Source: Argopecten irradians
Taxonomy: Eukaryota > Mollusca > Bivalvia > Pectinida > Pectinidae
Assembly (NCBI RefSeq): GCF_041381155.1
Contig: NC_091134.1
Coordinates: 8,030,755-8,094,754 of the forward strand
Length of the DNA: 64,000 nt
Reading direction: 5' to 3'
Position 1 is the stretch's first letter. The number at the start of each line of letters is the position of its first letter. Of this stretch, positions 23,501 through 33,734 are shown one piece after another. The translations under genes were made by a program, and so were the position numbers. The notes beneath the pieces were generated by a model that was not told the origin of the DNA, made no database searches, and saw nothing but the letters and a program-made list of their open reading frames with translations.

Positions 23501-24548
23501 CGGGTGGCAATCGATATGGAATATTTTTGAATCTCCGATGTTAGTGAGTAGACAGCAAATACAATTAACGGACACAGAATCAGGATGATACCAAATACAA
23601 CGGAAATGAACACTATATTCCTCAGATCCTCTTCAGCCTCCATTCGCAAAATCTCGTCAATTTCTGAAGCGAGGCGGATCTGTACTTCACGAAGAGTGTC
23701 CTGATAAACTGTCATATTCTCAAACCACCAGTTTGCATACTTAAAGGAGCCTTTCACAGCTGAACTTCGGTTGCTTCTTATTTCACTTCTCATTTCGTTA
23801 ATGGGTTGGATGACACTTGAATTTCTCAAAAGAGTATCTTCATAAATACTGTAAGCTAACTCAGAATATCTTCTTGCAGATTCAAAGGTAATATTTGCAA
23901 TATCTTGACTTTCAACAAAATCCAGATATTCGTCTCGAGTCATAAAACCTCCTATGGCATAAAACGATACCCCTAGCCCTCGTTCTCGCCCGAAGTATTC
24001 ACTAGCTACTACAATTTCCTGATATGCAACAAGTGTAGGCCATACAGTCCCCGATCGGGCTTCTACAATTGCCTGATACAACCACTTAATGAAGACCTCG
24101 ATGCTATCAGAGTAGAATGCTACTTCGTCCTTTGATGTTCGATTATAGGATTCCAGTTGATATCGATGTCTGTTGAGATAAGACAAAAAACTTTCCTTTG
24201 TTTGAAATTCCCGCCTAACAATCGTCTCACTAGTTGGCCAGAAAGAGAGATTCTGTAGTCCCACATCTGTATCTGGGTACCGATCTAGCAAAAAGTCCTT
24301 GGTCTGGGGACTCTTACTACTAATATACAGAGCACTGATGTCTCGTTCTCTCTGCATCATACGTAACAACCATCCAAGCTCGATACTAAAGTAGAGGATA
24401 TTCCTAATGTTTGATAAACTGATGTAGTTGTCTAGGGAGACGATGAATGTGTTAGCAGTCATTCCGGTCAATACGACTACAGGAACTAGAACCACGGTCA
24501 ACATTTTGAACATGTGTAGTCTCTTGCCGGCGTCCGTAATAGGGTTGC
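23501..24548 (-). CDS. NIT guanylyl cyclase, exon (two membrane segments and NIT sensor domain)
   Basis: 1,048 bp, acceptor GCGGCAG and donor CCCG|GTAAG. It encodes a first membrane helix (MLTVVLVPVVVLTGMTANTF), then about 280 extracellular residues, then a second helix (VFISVVFGIILILCPLIVFA). A short cytosolic stretch leads into the signalling helix of the next exon. The extracellular part opens with ELGWLLRMMQRERDISALYI, the helix with conserved Arg/Glu typical of NIT (nitrate/nitrite-sensing) domains. Such NIT-cyclases occur in annelids and molluscs, where related receptors act in nitric-oxide signalling. N-glycosylation sequons (NRSS, NMT, NIT, NSS) fit an external location. The domain call comes from motif and topology, not a profile search. 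Confidence 0.88.
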
Positions 24549-25848
24549 CTGCCGCACAAAACACTAATATTAATACTAAATTCATACAAATTCATACGTA
24601 CTATACATTTACCTCTAACATTGCTTTTAGGATCAACACTTCTGAGGTTTAAGTCCCGTTGAAGTCTCGTTTCGACATAGATCAAAGAAATTATCAGATT
24701 TTCAAATAAATTCATCAATATCTGAAGGCAATATCTTGACTTTCAACAAAATTTTGAAAATGTCTCTCTTCCGGTTTTAGAACGGCCAAAATTTTGCCAT
24801 TTTTATTAATTTTTAATGCAATCTTTCCTAGGTCCGTTGTAATTAAAATGTTAAGCATTAATAATTGAAGTACCGTAATTTTCTGCGTATTGTCTGCGGG
24901 CTATACGATTTTTTACATAAAAAAGATGTCTATTGAGGGCTATCTGCCGATGCAGGCTATCTTTACGGAATTATAACGAAAAAAAAATATGCATGATATA
25001 CCTTGTAAACTATATTAAAGACGAAAAAAATAACAAGTGAATAGATAAGTCACCTTCCTACTATACTATTAAACAAATGAAATTCTATTGACCTAATATG
25101 TCTTAGAATAAACCTATGTCACCCTCCTCAAATGAAAGCAATATAAATATAGACTCACGTGTCATTATTACATAATGTGGCACATAGTTCATACAGGTGT
25201 TATACATGTACTTTCAAGGTAATACAGTTGTCACTTTATTTTTTACATTTAATGGTAATTTGAGCCCTTTTATTTTTTACCCTAAAATATTGAAAAATTA
25301 CAAATATTTAAAATAAAAAGGAAGCACACGAACTCTATATGTTTCTGTCTGATTTTAAAAAAGTAACATTTTCCTTATTGATATGCAAAATGTTTGCGAT
25401 AAACCTTTTCTATAAATGGTTAAATCTAGCAAAAATGGCTGAAAATGGTCAATGTTGTATCTCAAAATTAAGAGTTAGGTGCAGTAGTATATGTTGTTAT
25501 TGTGAATCTTATTAATAATAACTTTTTAACAGATATTTTTCAAAGAAGTATCATAAAATCTGCAAACGCTCGTATATATCACACACCTCTTTGTATGAAC
25601 TCGCATTGACAAAAATCTATATGAGAAAAAGTTTGATACATTAAAATTTTGACTTCTCAGAAGCGTACACCCTTAAGAAGGTTATACTTGTGATAAAAAG
25701 TTTGTCTTTTCAAATATTGATATGAGACTGATATGTGAATATGTTTTATACATATTACCTTAAAATGTCAGTTTAAATAATATATGAAATGTTCAATACA
25801 TAGAGCTAGAATTTCTCAACTTATACATTTAAACGTATACATTTGTAC
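24549..25848. other. intron of the NIT guanylyl cyclase
   Basis: AT-rich with no exon. A 25 bp block at 24,728-24,752 is identical to 23,897-23,921 inside the neighbouring exon. Around 24,886-24,990 there is a short repeat-like stretch (GGGCTAT... twice). Confidence 0.5.
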
Positions 25849-26002
25849 CTCGACAAAGGATCTCGCATCTGTTCCAGTTCTCATTAACATGCAGCATATC
25901 CATGATGACCGCGTTTAGCTGGGATTCATTCAAAGACTCTGTGGAGGACGAAGTACTCTTAATGGTGGCAGGCTCCACTGGTGTGATTTTGTTGCTTGCC
26001 AT
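25849..26002 (-). CDS. NIT guanylyl cyclase, first coding exon
   Basis: The ATG at 26,002-26,000 begins MASNKITPVEPATIKSTSSS and runs 51 codons plus one base to donor AG|GTAC. The last base plus GC of the next exon makes a Gly codon, so phase fits. There is no signal peptide; this is a cytosolic N-terminal tail before the first membrane helix. Ten bases upstream of the ATG lies a clean acceptor (TTTTTACAG at 26,013). The exon therefore probably starts at 26,012 with a little 5' UTR and is preceded by a non-coding exon. Confidence 0.82.
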
Positions 26003-26202
26003 GATGCTTTAACTGTAAAAATGTATTAAGTTTATCTTGTAAGCAATTAAATCAACTGCAAATCATTTTGCTGAAACATTTGAGTAATATACATTAACGT
26101 TTTAAAAGAACAAAGGACAAACATAGAAATCTGAAATCATATATTAAGTGCAAATATATATACATTATGTATTTTTCTAAGATAAATTACGACTTAAAAA
26201 AA
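26003..26202. other. gap between the cyclase and the Kolobok-like element
   Basis: Includes the acceptor and 10 bp of probable 5' UTR for the cyclase (26,003-26,015). Otherwise AT-rich with no promoter signal I can name. Confidence 0.4.
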
Positions 26203-26323
26203 TTAATGTTGACGAAAATTGCCGAAATTCAAATAAAACTGGCGAAGTGTCTTTGTATCTTGGAGAAAATCTGTACGGGTTACCTCCCCTTGAACCGGAA
26301 TCGCTGTGACATCATCTGAGCCA
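26203..26323. repeat. left inverted repeat of the Kolobok-like element
   Basis: The inner 21 bp (26,303-26,323, core TGTGACATCATCTGAGCC) matches the right end at 33,208-33,228 in reverse complement with one mismatch. Before it, GTTACCTCCCC matches GTTACGTCCCC. Farther out, TTGCC-GAAA...AGTGTC...TC-G-GAA blocks recur in the same order. Confidence 0.65.
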
Positions 26324-26559
26324 AACAGGATACACTACCGGTTTATACACTACATAGAAAAACTCCAGCCAACTTTGGATTTATCCGATAATGATCAGAG
26401 CGATTACGACGATATTCCAGAAGTATCGTTTAGTTTAGATATTTGTCCATATATGTACGAACCTGTAGCACAAACAGACACACAGAATGATTGTAGTTCG
26501 CCAGAATTAAGCGAAGACAGCGACGATTCCAGTCAGGACGACGGCGACAGTACACAATG
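26306..26559 (+). CDS. P2X7-C (ballast) domain protein, exon 1
   Basis: Open from just inside the left inverted repeat. It reads an acidic stretch (LDLSDNDQSDYDDIPEVSFS), then CPYMYEPV, then a Ser/Asp-rich linker, to donor AATG|GTTAGT. CPYMYEPV matches the start of P2RX7_C-type proteins. No in-frame ATG precedes it: a TGA lies five codons above the first codon. The start is therefore either the ATG at 26,453 or an unseen upstream exon. Phase 2 out fits exon 2 and creates the Trp of WCSC. Confidence 0.7.
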
Positions 26560-27602
26560 GTTAGTTTACTACACCATGCTATTTACATTTTTTGCATATC
26601 TTCCGCTGTTCTGTGTGTAGTCTGAAGTAAGTACCGCTATTTACAGTTTTGAAACTGTTCAAATTTCTGCCCATTGATACTATGCCATAACAATCATTTG
26701 ACTGACATCACCAGAAGATTGTATTTAGTTTGATTATCTGATCAGCTCATGCCAGTGATGGGTGTAGCCGGATCATGTTTTCACTCGACGTAGCCTAATG
26801 AACGTCTCAAAAATGTCGTGTAGTATTAAACCCTGACATTGTTGCATTGCAGTACCAATCATGCAAAGCAACAAAATAATAATCATTTATTATAATCAGC
26901 TGCCTATTTTTTATGACAATAGTCACGTGCACTTATATTGATTGAACTTCAATTTTAATAAAAAGCTGATAAAAATAATACATGTTGTGCACGTCTACAG
27001 TACTTCCTGTTAGTGCTAGATATAAACCACTTCATTTCAGTGAAAGCACAATGAAAAACAATGGTTAAATTTCATTATTTATTTATAATTTATCATTTTG
27101 AAACACAAACACACACACATATATGCAATGTACTGAATTAATTTAATTGTTGCAAATAAACCGGGCAGTCATATGGACATGTTATGATGACTGCTGATGA
27201 TTCCAAAAATAACTTACAAATAAATAAATCTGCAACATCCTGTTGAATCTGGCATTCTTATTTAGCTGTTTCAGCAATTATATCAATATAAATTGTTTAT
27301 TTCTTATATTTAGCACTTCTTGAAGTCAATAATTCTTAAGCAAGAGTGTACTTGCCAACAAATATCTGAAACTATATACATACTCTATTAAATTGAAACA
27401 GTTAATTCTAACTACAAAATCAGTTATTGATTTTGATCATTAAAAACACACAAGAGAGACTAAAAATATCCCAACAATACTGATACTAAACATATTAAAC
27501 TCAACATGTATATCATCATTCATCATGCTTTTTTTCTCAAACAACCAAAACAATATTAACTTTAACGGTAATCTTAATCGAATAAAAAAATTCCTTGAAC
27601 AG
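26560..27602. other. intron of the P2X7-C domain gene
   Basis: AT-rich, ends ...TTGAACAG. No exon or known repeat recognised. Confidence 0.5.
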
Positions 27603-27812
27603 GTGTTCTTGTAGTTTTTGCACCCCTATGCCCACAAGTGAGGAGCGAAAATGTTGCCACGATATGGACATTTTACAGGAGAAACTAGAAGGCATTGAAT
27701 GTACAACTCAGCATGAAGGATTTGCAGCAAACTGCTTAAACATCCATGTTCTGGAAACATCCTTCTACGAATATGCAGAAGAAAACGATGTTTCACAAGA
27801 AAACATCCACAG
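27603..27812 (+). CDS. P2X7-C (ballast) domain protein, exon 2
   Basis: 210 bp, acceptor GAACAG and donor CAG|GTACTT. It reads CSCSFCTPMPTSEERKCC, then ECTTQHEGFAANCLNIHVLE and FYEYAEENDVS. The clustered Cys/His (C-x-C-x2-C, CC, H, C) correspond to the zinc-binding part of the P2X7 cytoplasmic ballast, which in vertebrate P2X7 holds a dinuclear zinc site. There is no ion-channel part; stand-alone ballast proteins are common in aquatic invertebrates. Phase 1 in and 2 out fits both neighbours. Confidence 0.8.
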
Positions 27813-27924
27813 GTACTTGATCAGATCTACACTAGTTTCTTTAATCATTGGTTAATTATCGCTGGACTAATTTCATTTTATGATCAAAGATATCTATAGC
27901 ATAAATGATATAGCATATAGATAT

Positions 27925-27962
27925 AGGGGCCAAGATGGCCGAGTGGGTAAGATGTCTCTATC
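27925..27962 (+). repeat. tRNA-derived SINE head fragment
   Basis: GGGGCCAAGATGGCCGAGTG GGTAAG is a tRNA-Leu/Ser-like 5' arm with a pol III A box (TGGCCGAGTGG). No B box follows, so it is a truncated SINE head in the intron. It is the missing half of the type of SINE found 5'-truncated at 36,664. Confidence 0.5.
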
Positions 27963-28104
27963 TATAGCACAATTATGTTAATTAATTTATACCTACATAT
28001 AAAAGGGTAAATTTGTTAGAATGTTAAGCATTTATAACTTGTGTCTGTCAGCTTTATGCAATTACATTATGTACATTGCTTTGTTTTCTCTCGCTTTAAT
28101 TTAG

Positions 28105-28261
28105 AACCTACAGACATGTTGCATATAGAAGGTTCATAAGAAGGACGTGGAAAATTCTAGGCAAGAGGAATCGTAAAGTATTACCATCTTGTGCTGTCTC
28201 TGCTATTAGAAGAACTTTTCCATCAGAACAGTTCACATGGTTTCTCTACCCTCGTTTCTAA
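28105..28261 (+). CDS. P2X7-C (ballast) domain protein, exon 3
   Basis: 157 bp, acceptor TTTAG, ends TAA. It reads YRHVAYRRFIRRTWKILGKR then LPSCAVSAIRRTFPSEQFTW and stops after LYPRF. LPSC-x-V-x-x-IR-x-x-FP is the hallmark C-terminus of the P2RX7_C family (LPSCCRWRIR..FP in vertebrate P2X7). All three exons join in phase with no stop. Confidence 0.82.
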
Positions 28262-30722
28262 CTGAAAAGTTAGGGTTTTGTATAGAGGAACATTTTCCAT
28301 AGGGACAGTTCACTGTGTTTATCAGCCGTCATTTCTAACATGGATAAGAGTTAAATTTCCTGCAAGTGTTTTGTATAACAGTGTCTCTGTCATAGTTGTG
28401 GATCACTGCTCTCCGTTGTCCAGAGATGGATGGTGGAGCAGGATCAATCTCTTGAATCAGTGCTCTCAGGACCTGGCCATAGCTGCTAAGCATCTCTCTC
28501 CTGACTACCACTTCCTCCATAAGCTCTTGGATGTAATCTGTCAATAAAGAAAGAAAAATACAGCAAAAAAATATCTTTTTGGCCTTAAATGTACCTTAAA
28601 GAAATCTCAGGACTACTATTGACCAGTTGTGAGGAATTAACAGAAGAATAGTTAAAGGATGTAGCAGAATCAATATAAATTAATTTTATTTACCAAAGTT
28701 CTGGTTGACTTTAACTTCTTTTCCCACCTTTCCTACTCTTAGGAAATGACACTCTGTATTGCCCTTTTCCATCCTTCATTGCCTGTGATCTTGATGAATT
28801 AGCATTGAAGTGAAGTGCCGCAAGGGTGAAAGATTCCAAGAGCAATAACAAAACAATTAGTTATTAAATTTTGAACATGTTATGTTGTTGATTGAATATA
28901 TATTCATGTGTTTGTTTTGATTCTGTCAACATTTTGTTATCTTGTGCTATGGACTTATATATATATGTTAGAAAGTTATAACTACAACAATGAACTATCA
29001 TTCACTACCTGGCTTTCATCTGGATGTAAAATAGTGTGTTGACTTTGGTGCAAAGAAGTTCACAATGTAGTGGAAAGATTCGAGGCTTGATGTCTGTTCT
29101 GCTGGAGACAGTTTACCAATGTCCTTCAGAAGCAGCTTACTGTGGACAATCTTTTCCACTTCTCCCAAAGCCTTGCTACCTGAAATGATAATACAGTGTA
29201 AAATTAGTGTTTCCTTACGCTGACAGGGTACACCCATCAGCTAACAATGTATCACAATTAAAAAGTCAAAAAATTAAAAAAAAAATCTTGCTGTAATAAT
29301 ATTATATAGTCTTTATAACATTAATAATCTTTTGGAACCTAGTCATGTCAAGGTTATGGAATTTTAACACACTATACTATTCAAGCAAACAGCAGGTCAA
29401 CTTTCCTTTTCTCTTTTCAATTTTGTTATTGTGAAATTAGCAACATTTCAGTCTGTTTGATGTAATCAAAAGTTAAAGTTATTCACTTCAACAAACTTCT
29501 GTCTTCTTCACAGCATAATTAGTAATTTCGTCAAAAATTACCTGGTATGTCTGTTTCAAATAATGTTTGAAATAATGTGGTTGTACTATGAGTTAATTCT
29601 TAGTTATACCTGGCTTAAACCATATCCTTTCAAGATTTCCATGCTAGCAGCTCTGATATTTGTCACCATGACCCTTGTGGATGTTAGCTATGTGATTAGT
29701 GATGCTAGTCCACTTTTGTCGTACGGGTTCCCCATCACCATCACTGCTGGCAGCACACCAATACACATGGTTGCCTATGGATCTTGCCCATTGTCCGACC
29801 AATGTATATTTCTTTGTCTTGCCAAGAGCTACCAACTTATTGTAGACACCTGAATACCAGAAAATATTAGATTAGTGACAAGTTCAGAAGATAAATAATT
29901 GATGCAAGGCAAATGTATGGCAATTGATCTGGATAAGACTAAATTATTAAATATATAGTTTCATAGAAACTCAAGTAAATTATATATTCAAATAGCAGTC
30001 ATAACAAAATCATAAAATGTTTTACTGCTATATATTCTGTTATAAATGTCAGTTAAAGAACTAAGTATAAGTTATAACCTTTTGAGAACTTAACACTATG
30101 TGACTGTATTATAAAGTGGTAGAATGTAGGGACTCCATAAATACAATGTAATGAATGTAGTGATAATTACTACTATAAATCAACCAAATTTGAATGTGTA
30201 TGTGGCATCTGGTGTACATAAATTATGCATAACAATTAATTAGCTAAAAGAAGAAAGTGCTATTTATTTAATTACTATTTTGAAATATATGAGATTGAAA
30301 TTTAAACACTTGCCTTTAGCAACATGCCACACGTCAAACAAATGGTTGATACTGGGACATTCTGTTCTCATGAACTTTTTCACCTGACTGTGTCTATCTG
30401 TAACTAAGTCTGATATAGTCACACCTTCTTCCTGGAGATGATGTAGTGCACGTTTCAGCCCTTCAAGTTCCATACCGTAGGAGTTTTTCACTTCATTTGA
30501 CTGTAAAATTGATATATATTATCATATATACACACACAAATTATTTCACTTATTGATTTGCCAATTGATTCGGACTTTTATATGTTCTGCAGATCTCACA
30601 ATGTATTACATTCTTGATCCATCACGTGTTTTATGTGTATAAATATTATCAAAATATCTAAAACAACAAGAAAGTTTAAAAATAACTATAACGATGTCAC
30701 AAATACTTCATATTACACTTAC

Positions 30723-31396
30723 CTGAACAAGTTGTACGTCACTGACTTTTGAAGTCTGTGCATCCATTAAGGTGTAACTCCCATATTTGGCAGTATGGCC
30801 TGGTGAAGAGCATCGAGCATCAACCCCAAGTTTAAGTTTTTGACCACTATTTCGCAGTTGTTCAAACATAGTTGACTGCTGAAACTGCCAGCAGGACAAA
30901 GTGGAAGGAACTATGTAAGTCCGTTGCAACATATTGTAGGATGTACAACACAGTCTGGAAATGCCTGCATGGTGCATAAATTTAAAGTGTTAACTGGACT
31001 ATTTCCACTGAAAAATATTGCACTGGCAATAATGATATTTCCCCAAGGCATAGATTTTGAAAATGGCTGACTACACCACTGCCGTGTAAAACCACACATA
31101 CATCTGGAAGAAAAACACACGCATGTCCCTATAATAGTTCTTACATGTTGCAAACTTGTTCTCATACAATCTGGACAGGAATCTAAAAGTTCCATCAGAC
31201 ACTGTTCAAAGACCACATACTTCTTGGCCTTGTCCGGTTCAGTTTCCTGAGTATCCATGTTAACTTGTTGATTATCAACAGTTTCATCATTATCGTCCTC
31301 AGTCTCACAAGTTGGCACCCAGTCAGGATCATGTGTTGATGAATCAACCTCCTCCTGATAATCATCCAGACTCTGGTCTGTTCCAGTTTCCACTAC
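30723..31396 (-). pseudogene. transposase exon 3 (acidic linker, zinc motif, first catalytic Asp)
   Basis: Acceptor TTACAG, donor CAG|GTAAGT. It opens with an acidic stretch (DWVPTCETEDDNDETVDNQQ), then CPDCMRTSLQHVRTIIGT, WCSQPFSK, NIIIASAIFFSGNSPVNTL. After a one-base shift come HHAGISRLCCTSYNMLQRTY, VPSTLSCWQ and DARCSSPGHTAKYGSYTLMD, with the first acidic catalytic residue. Confidence 0.75.
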
Positions 31397-32171
31397 CTGT
31401 AATTTTTTTATATCTGGTACACTGTGTCGATGTGTTTTCCATCATACAAGTCGCTTGAACACCACATGAAGATTTTGGTCTAGCTGAAGTCACCTGCAGC
31501 GACACATGCCGTCGTTGCTGTTAGAGAAAATTAAACAGATATAATTTATTAAAACCTTCATTGAAAAAAAAATCAAGATAAAAGTACTTCAAAAGGTAAT
31601 TCCATTCAACAAGTTAAGTTTTCTTAATGATCATTAAAATTAAAGTAAGATATTTCCCATCCACAATACTCCAGGGGTTACTATCACTGATGTTATATCC
31701 ACCCCTGGACTATCTCAAAGTAAAACTGGAGGCAATTGAGGAGAGAAAAAAGATCCAATCAGTCAATCACGGGCCTCCAGAAACTTCCTTTGAAGATTTC
31801 AAAGAGTGATGCCCCACTTCAAAGCAACACAGTGTAAATATACCATTCCTTTGATGTGCATCAAGGATCATTACCAGTTTTACTACATGTATTAAATAGT
31901 CTAGGGGTGGATAGAATATATAACCTCAATTAATTACAGTAACCTCTGGAGTATGAGGAGCATATTTCCTCATCAAGGTGTTTTCAAAACATTCATTTGC
32001 AAATATTTACATATTCTAAATGATTAAATAGTATTAAATATTTTTCCTTTCTTACAGGTACATATGATATACTTCTAGTAATGCTAAAGTAATATAATAT
32101 ATCAAATCTTGTAATAAGATGTATTTAAAATTGTAGAATTGTACAATTATATTTGACTCGGTATAACATAC
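31397..32171. other. transposase intron, no exon confirmed
   Basis: A short possible exon near 31,483-31,520 (QRRHVSLQ on minus with splice-like edges) could extend the linker. Otherwise nothing is seen. Confidence 0.35.
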
Positions 32172-32722
32172 CACTATATTGTAGGAAGTCTGACATCCAA
32201 CAGAAAATCTCCCTGTATCCAGATCATCTGTCCCAACACATTTGTCCCTGGGGCCTGGTTTTTCTGTCTGTGTCTCAATATGGCACTGGTCTGGTCTGTA
32301 GTGCACACTGTCATATTCATTCTCATCCTGATGCATGTCAGTGATATCAGCTAACATCTAACAATAAATAGTTTTGTCTATTAGTCTACTATTAGAATTT
32401 ATTTCAAGGATATATATTATCAACATTTGCTTTTTTATACATGTTAATGATGCAATATTTTAATACAGTTAGGTTTTTTCAATATAGCCTAGCTACTGTT
32501 TTAGCAGAAAAAATACATTTGTACACCTTGTGACTTGTGTACCTTGATAACCTGGTAGCCATACATGTTGGAACCCATGTTACTGTTTGGCCTATGTTTT
32601 AACTTTTGATGATTTTTTTAACATGGTATAGATATATAATAATCGCACAATGAAATTATTTTTCGTTAAAAATCCGTTTTCACACATAAAAAACGGATGT
32701 TTACTTAAAATGCATAACATAC

Positions 32723-33137
32723 CTCAAATCTTCGTCTTTTTTTTATCGCACGACTGTTACGACTCCTTGATGTTGATCGTTTCCTGCTTGGTGTTTCATG
32801 ATAAACAGAGGGGGTTCGATCCCTATTTGCTCTTTCACTATCGACGTCTCTAGATGTAGGCGAAGAAAAGTTAAAAATGGTGGGGACAGCATCCGGCTTC
32901 AGTTTTAAGGACTTAGGGTCATATCCGATGGAGCTCACAATGCGGGGATCTTTGGTAAAAGATTCAGGTGTGAAATGTACCTAACAGTCTGCTGTAATCC
33001 GTCGGCACGAAGTCTTTCCTCTTTAATCGAAGAGTCCATTCTTTACGTAGCCTTGGAAACTTCGGGAATGTAAACCAACTTATCTTCTCTCTGTTTCCCG
33101 TTCTATTCGTACAATTAAATGCCGCACACTGAACCAT
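32723..33137 (-). pseudogene. THAP DNA-binding domain exon
   Basis: The ATG at 33,137 begins MVQCAAFNCTNRTGNREKIS (C-x4-C), then WFTFPKFP, EWTLRLKRKDFVPTDYSRL, and after a frame change HFTPESF, GYDPKSLKLKPDAVPTIF. This is the C-x4-C...C-x2-H and AVPTIF order of a THAP zinc finger. The 2-base loss falls where the third Cys should be. A basic tail (RKRSTSRSRNSRAIKKRRR) looks like a nuclear localisation signal. The donor is GAG|GTATGT. Confidence 0.8.
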
Positions 33138-33203
33138 TGTTTACATATTACGACACGACCGAGTATTTGACATATGGCGCGCTCAGCTGTCATCTGTCAT
33201 CTG

Positions 33204-33322
33204 CGAGTGGCTCAGATGACGTCACAGCGGAGGGGACGTAACTCGTATCGGAATCCTTCACCGAGAAAACGACACTGAAAATCGGGTTTTTTGTTTCAGG
33301 CAAAATGTTACAAAAGCATTAT
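33204..33322. repeat. right inverted repeat of the Kolobok-like element
   Basis: Reverse complement of the left end, ordered in matching blocks. It contains a perfect CRE palindrome TGACGTCA (33,217-33,224), about 80 bp upstream of the transposase ATG. Outer limit estimated from ATAATG/TTAATG. Confidence 0.65.
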
Positions 33323-33734
33323 TTTTTTCTAAAATTTAAGCGGATATCGTTTATTATGATAAATTTGAACTGGAAAATACATATATCATAATGTAAACTT
33401 AGTTTCTATGTTTGTCACCTTTAAATGTTACCAATTGGTAACTGTATACCTCATTTGTCTGATATGATCCATGGTTTTATCTAATGCTACGAGAAAACCA
33501 CATGCTTATTAAAATATTTTGTCAGTTATTGCATAAAACGTGTCGTTAACTCGCAATTGCAAATCAGAAAAGGATTTATCTACCCTTGATGGTGACAGAC
33601 GTGTGTTATAGGAGTGTTATAGGAGTGCTATATGATTATTGATTATATTAATCGTCCTCAATTTTTGTTGTGATGGTACACAACTATGACTTCTTCACCC
33701 ATTCGCACTTTAGTGTTTGTCTGACGTTTGGATC
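33323..33734. other. between elements, no gene
   Basis: AT-rich. TATAGGAGTGTTATAGGAGT at 33,608 is a short duplication. The true 5' edge of the LINE to the right may lie here. Confidence 0.4.

Larger units (their letters stand above)
28335..33137 (-). pseudogene. THAP/DDE transposase (Kolobok-like), eight exons, broken
   Basis: Exons on minus: 33,137-32,723 (THAP), 32,357-32,172, 31,396-30,723, 30,500-30,314, 29,849-29,610, 29,179-29,009, about 28,835-28,694, and 28,537-28,335. Most splice sites are clean and phases fit. The intron after 30,314 uses a GC donor (AAAG|GCAAGT). Catalytic-region motifs are DARCSSPGHTAKYGSYTLMD, LVTDRH and FDVWHVAKG, followed by NHVYWCAAS and TSSLESFHYIVNFFAPK. 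Lesions: a 2-base loss in the THAP exon near 32,985, at its third zinc Cys; a one-base shift near 30,980; a TAG near 29,668; a shift near 29,045; and another in the 28.7 kb exon, whose acceptor is also unclear. The protein would otherwise be a full-length nuclear transposase. Confidence 0.78.
26203..33322. mobile_element. Kolobok-like DNA transposon carrying a P2X7-C domain gene
   Basis: Degenerate inverted repeats at 26,203-26,323 and 33,204-33,322 enclose two convergent genes. A P2X7-C-domain gene lies on plus (26,306-28,261). A THAP/DDE transposase lies on minus (33,137-28,335). Their stops are 73 bp apart. The transposase motifs (THAP AVPTIF; GVDARCSSPGH; LVTDRH; FDVWHVAKG) fit the THAP-bearing Kolobok class as I remember it. 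TTAA sits at the left outer edge (26,203). The right edge is less clear, with TTAA at 33,335. Transposition is no longer possible from this copy because the transposase is broken. Confidence 0.62.

Noticed and set aside
27925-27962. Functional tRNA-Leu gene
   Set aside because: It has an A box but no anticodon arm, B box or acceptor pairing; it is a truncated SINE head.
28278-28547. Plus-strand open frame of 89 codons after the P2X7-C gene
   Set aside because: It is the complement of the transposase's last exon, which reads a recognised family end on minus.
29563-29853. Plus-strand open frame of 96 codons
   Set aside because: It is antisense to the transposase exon with NHVYWCAAS; splice sites and family motifs support the minus strand.
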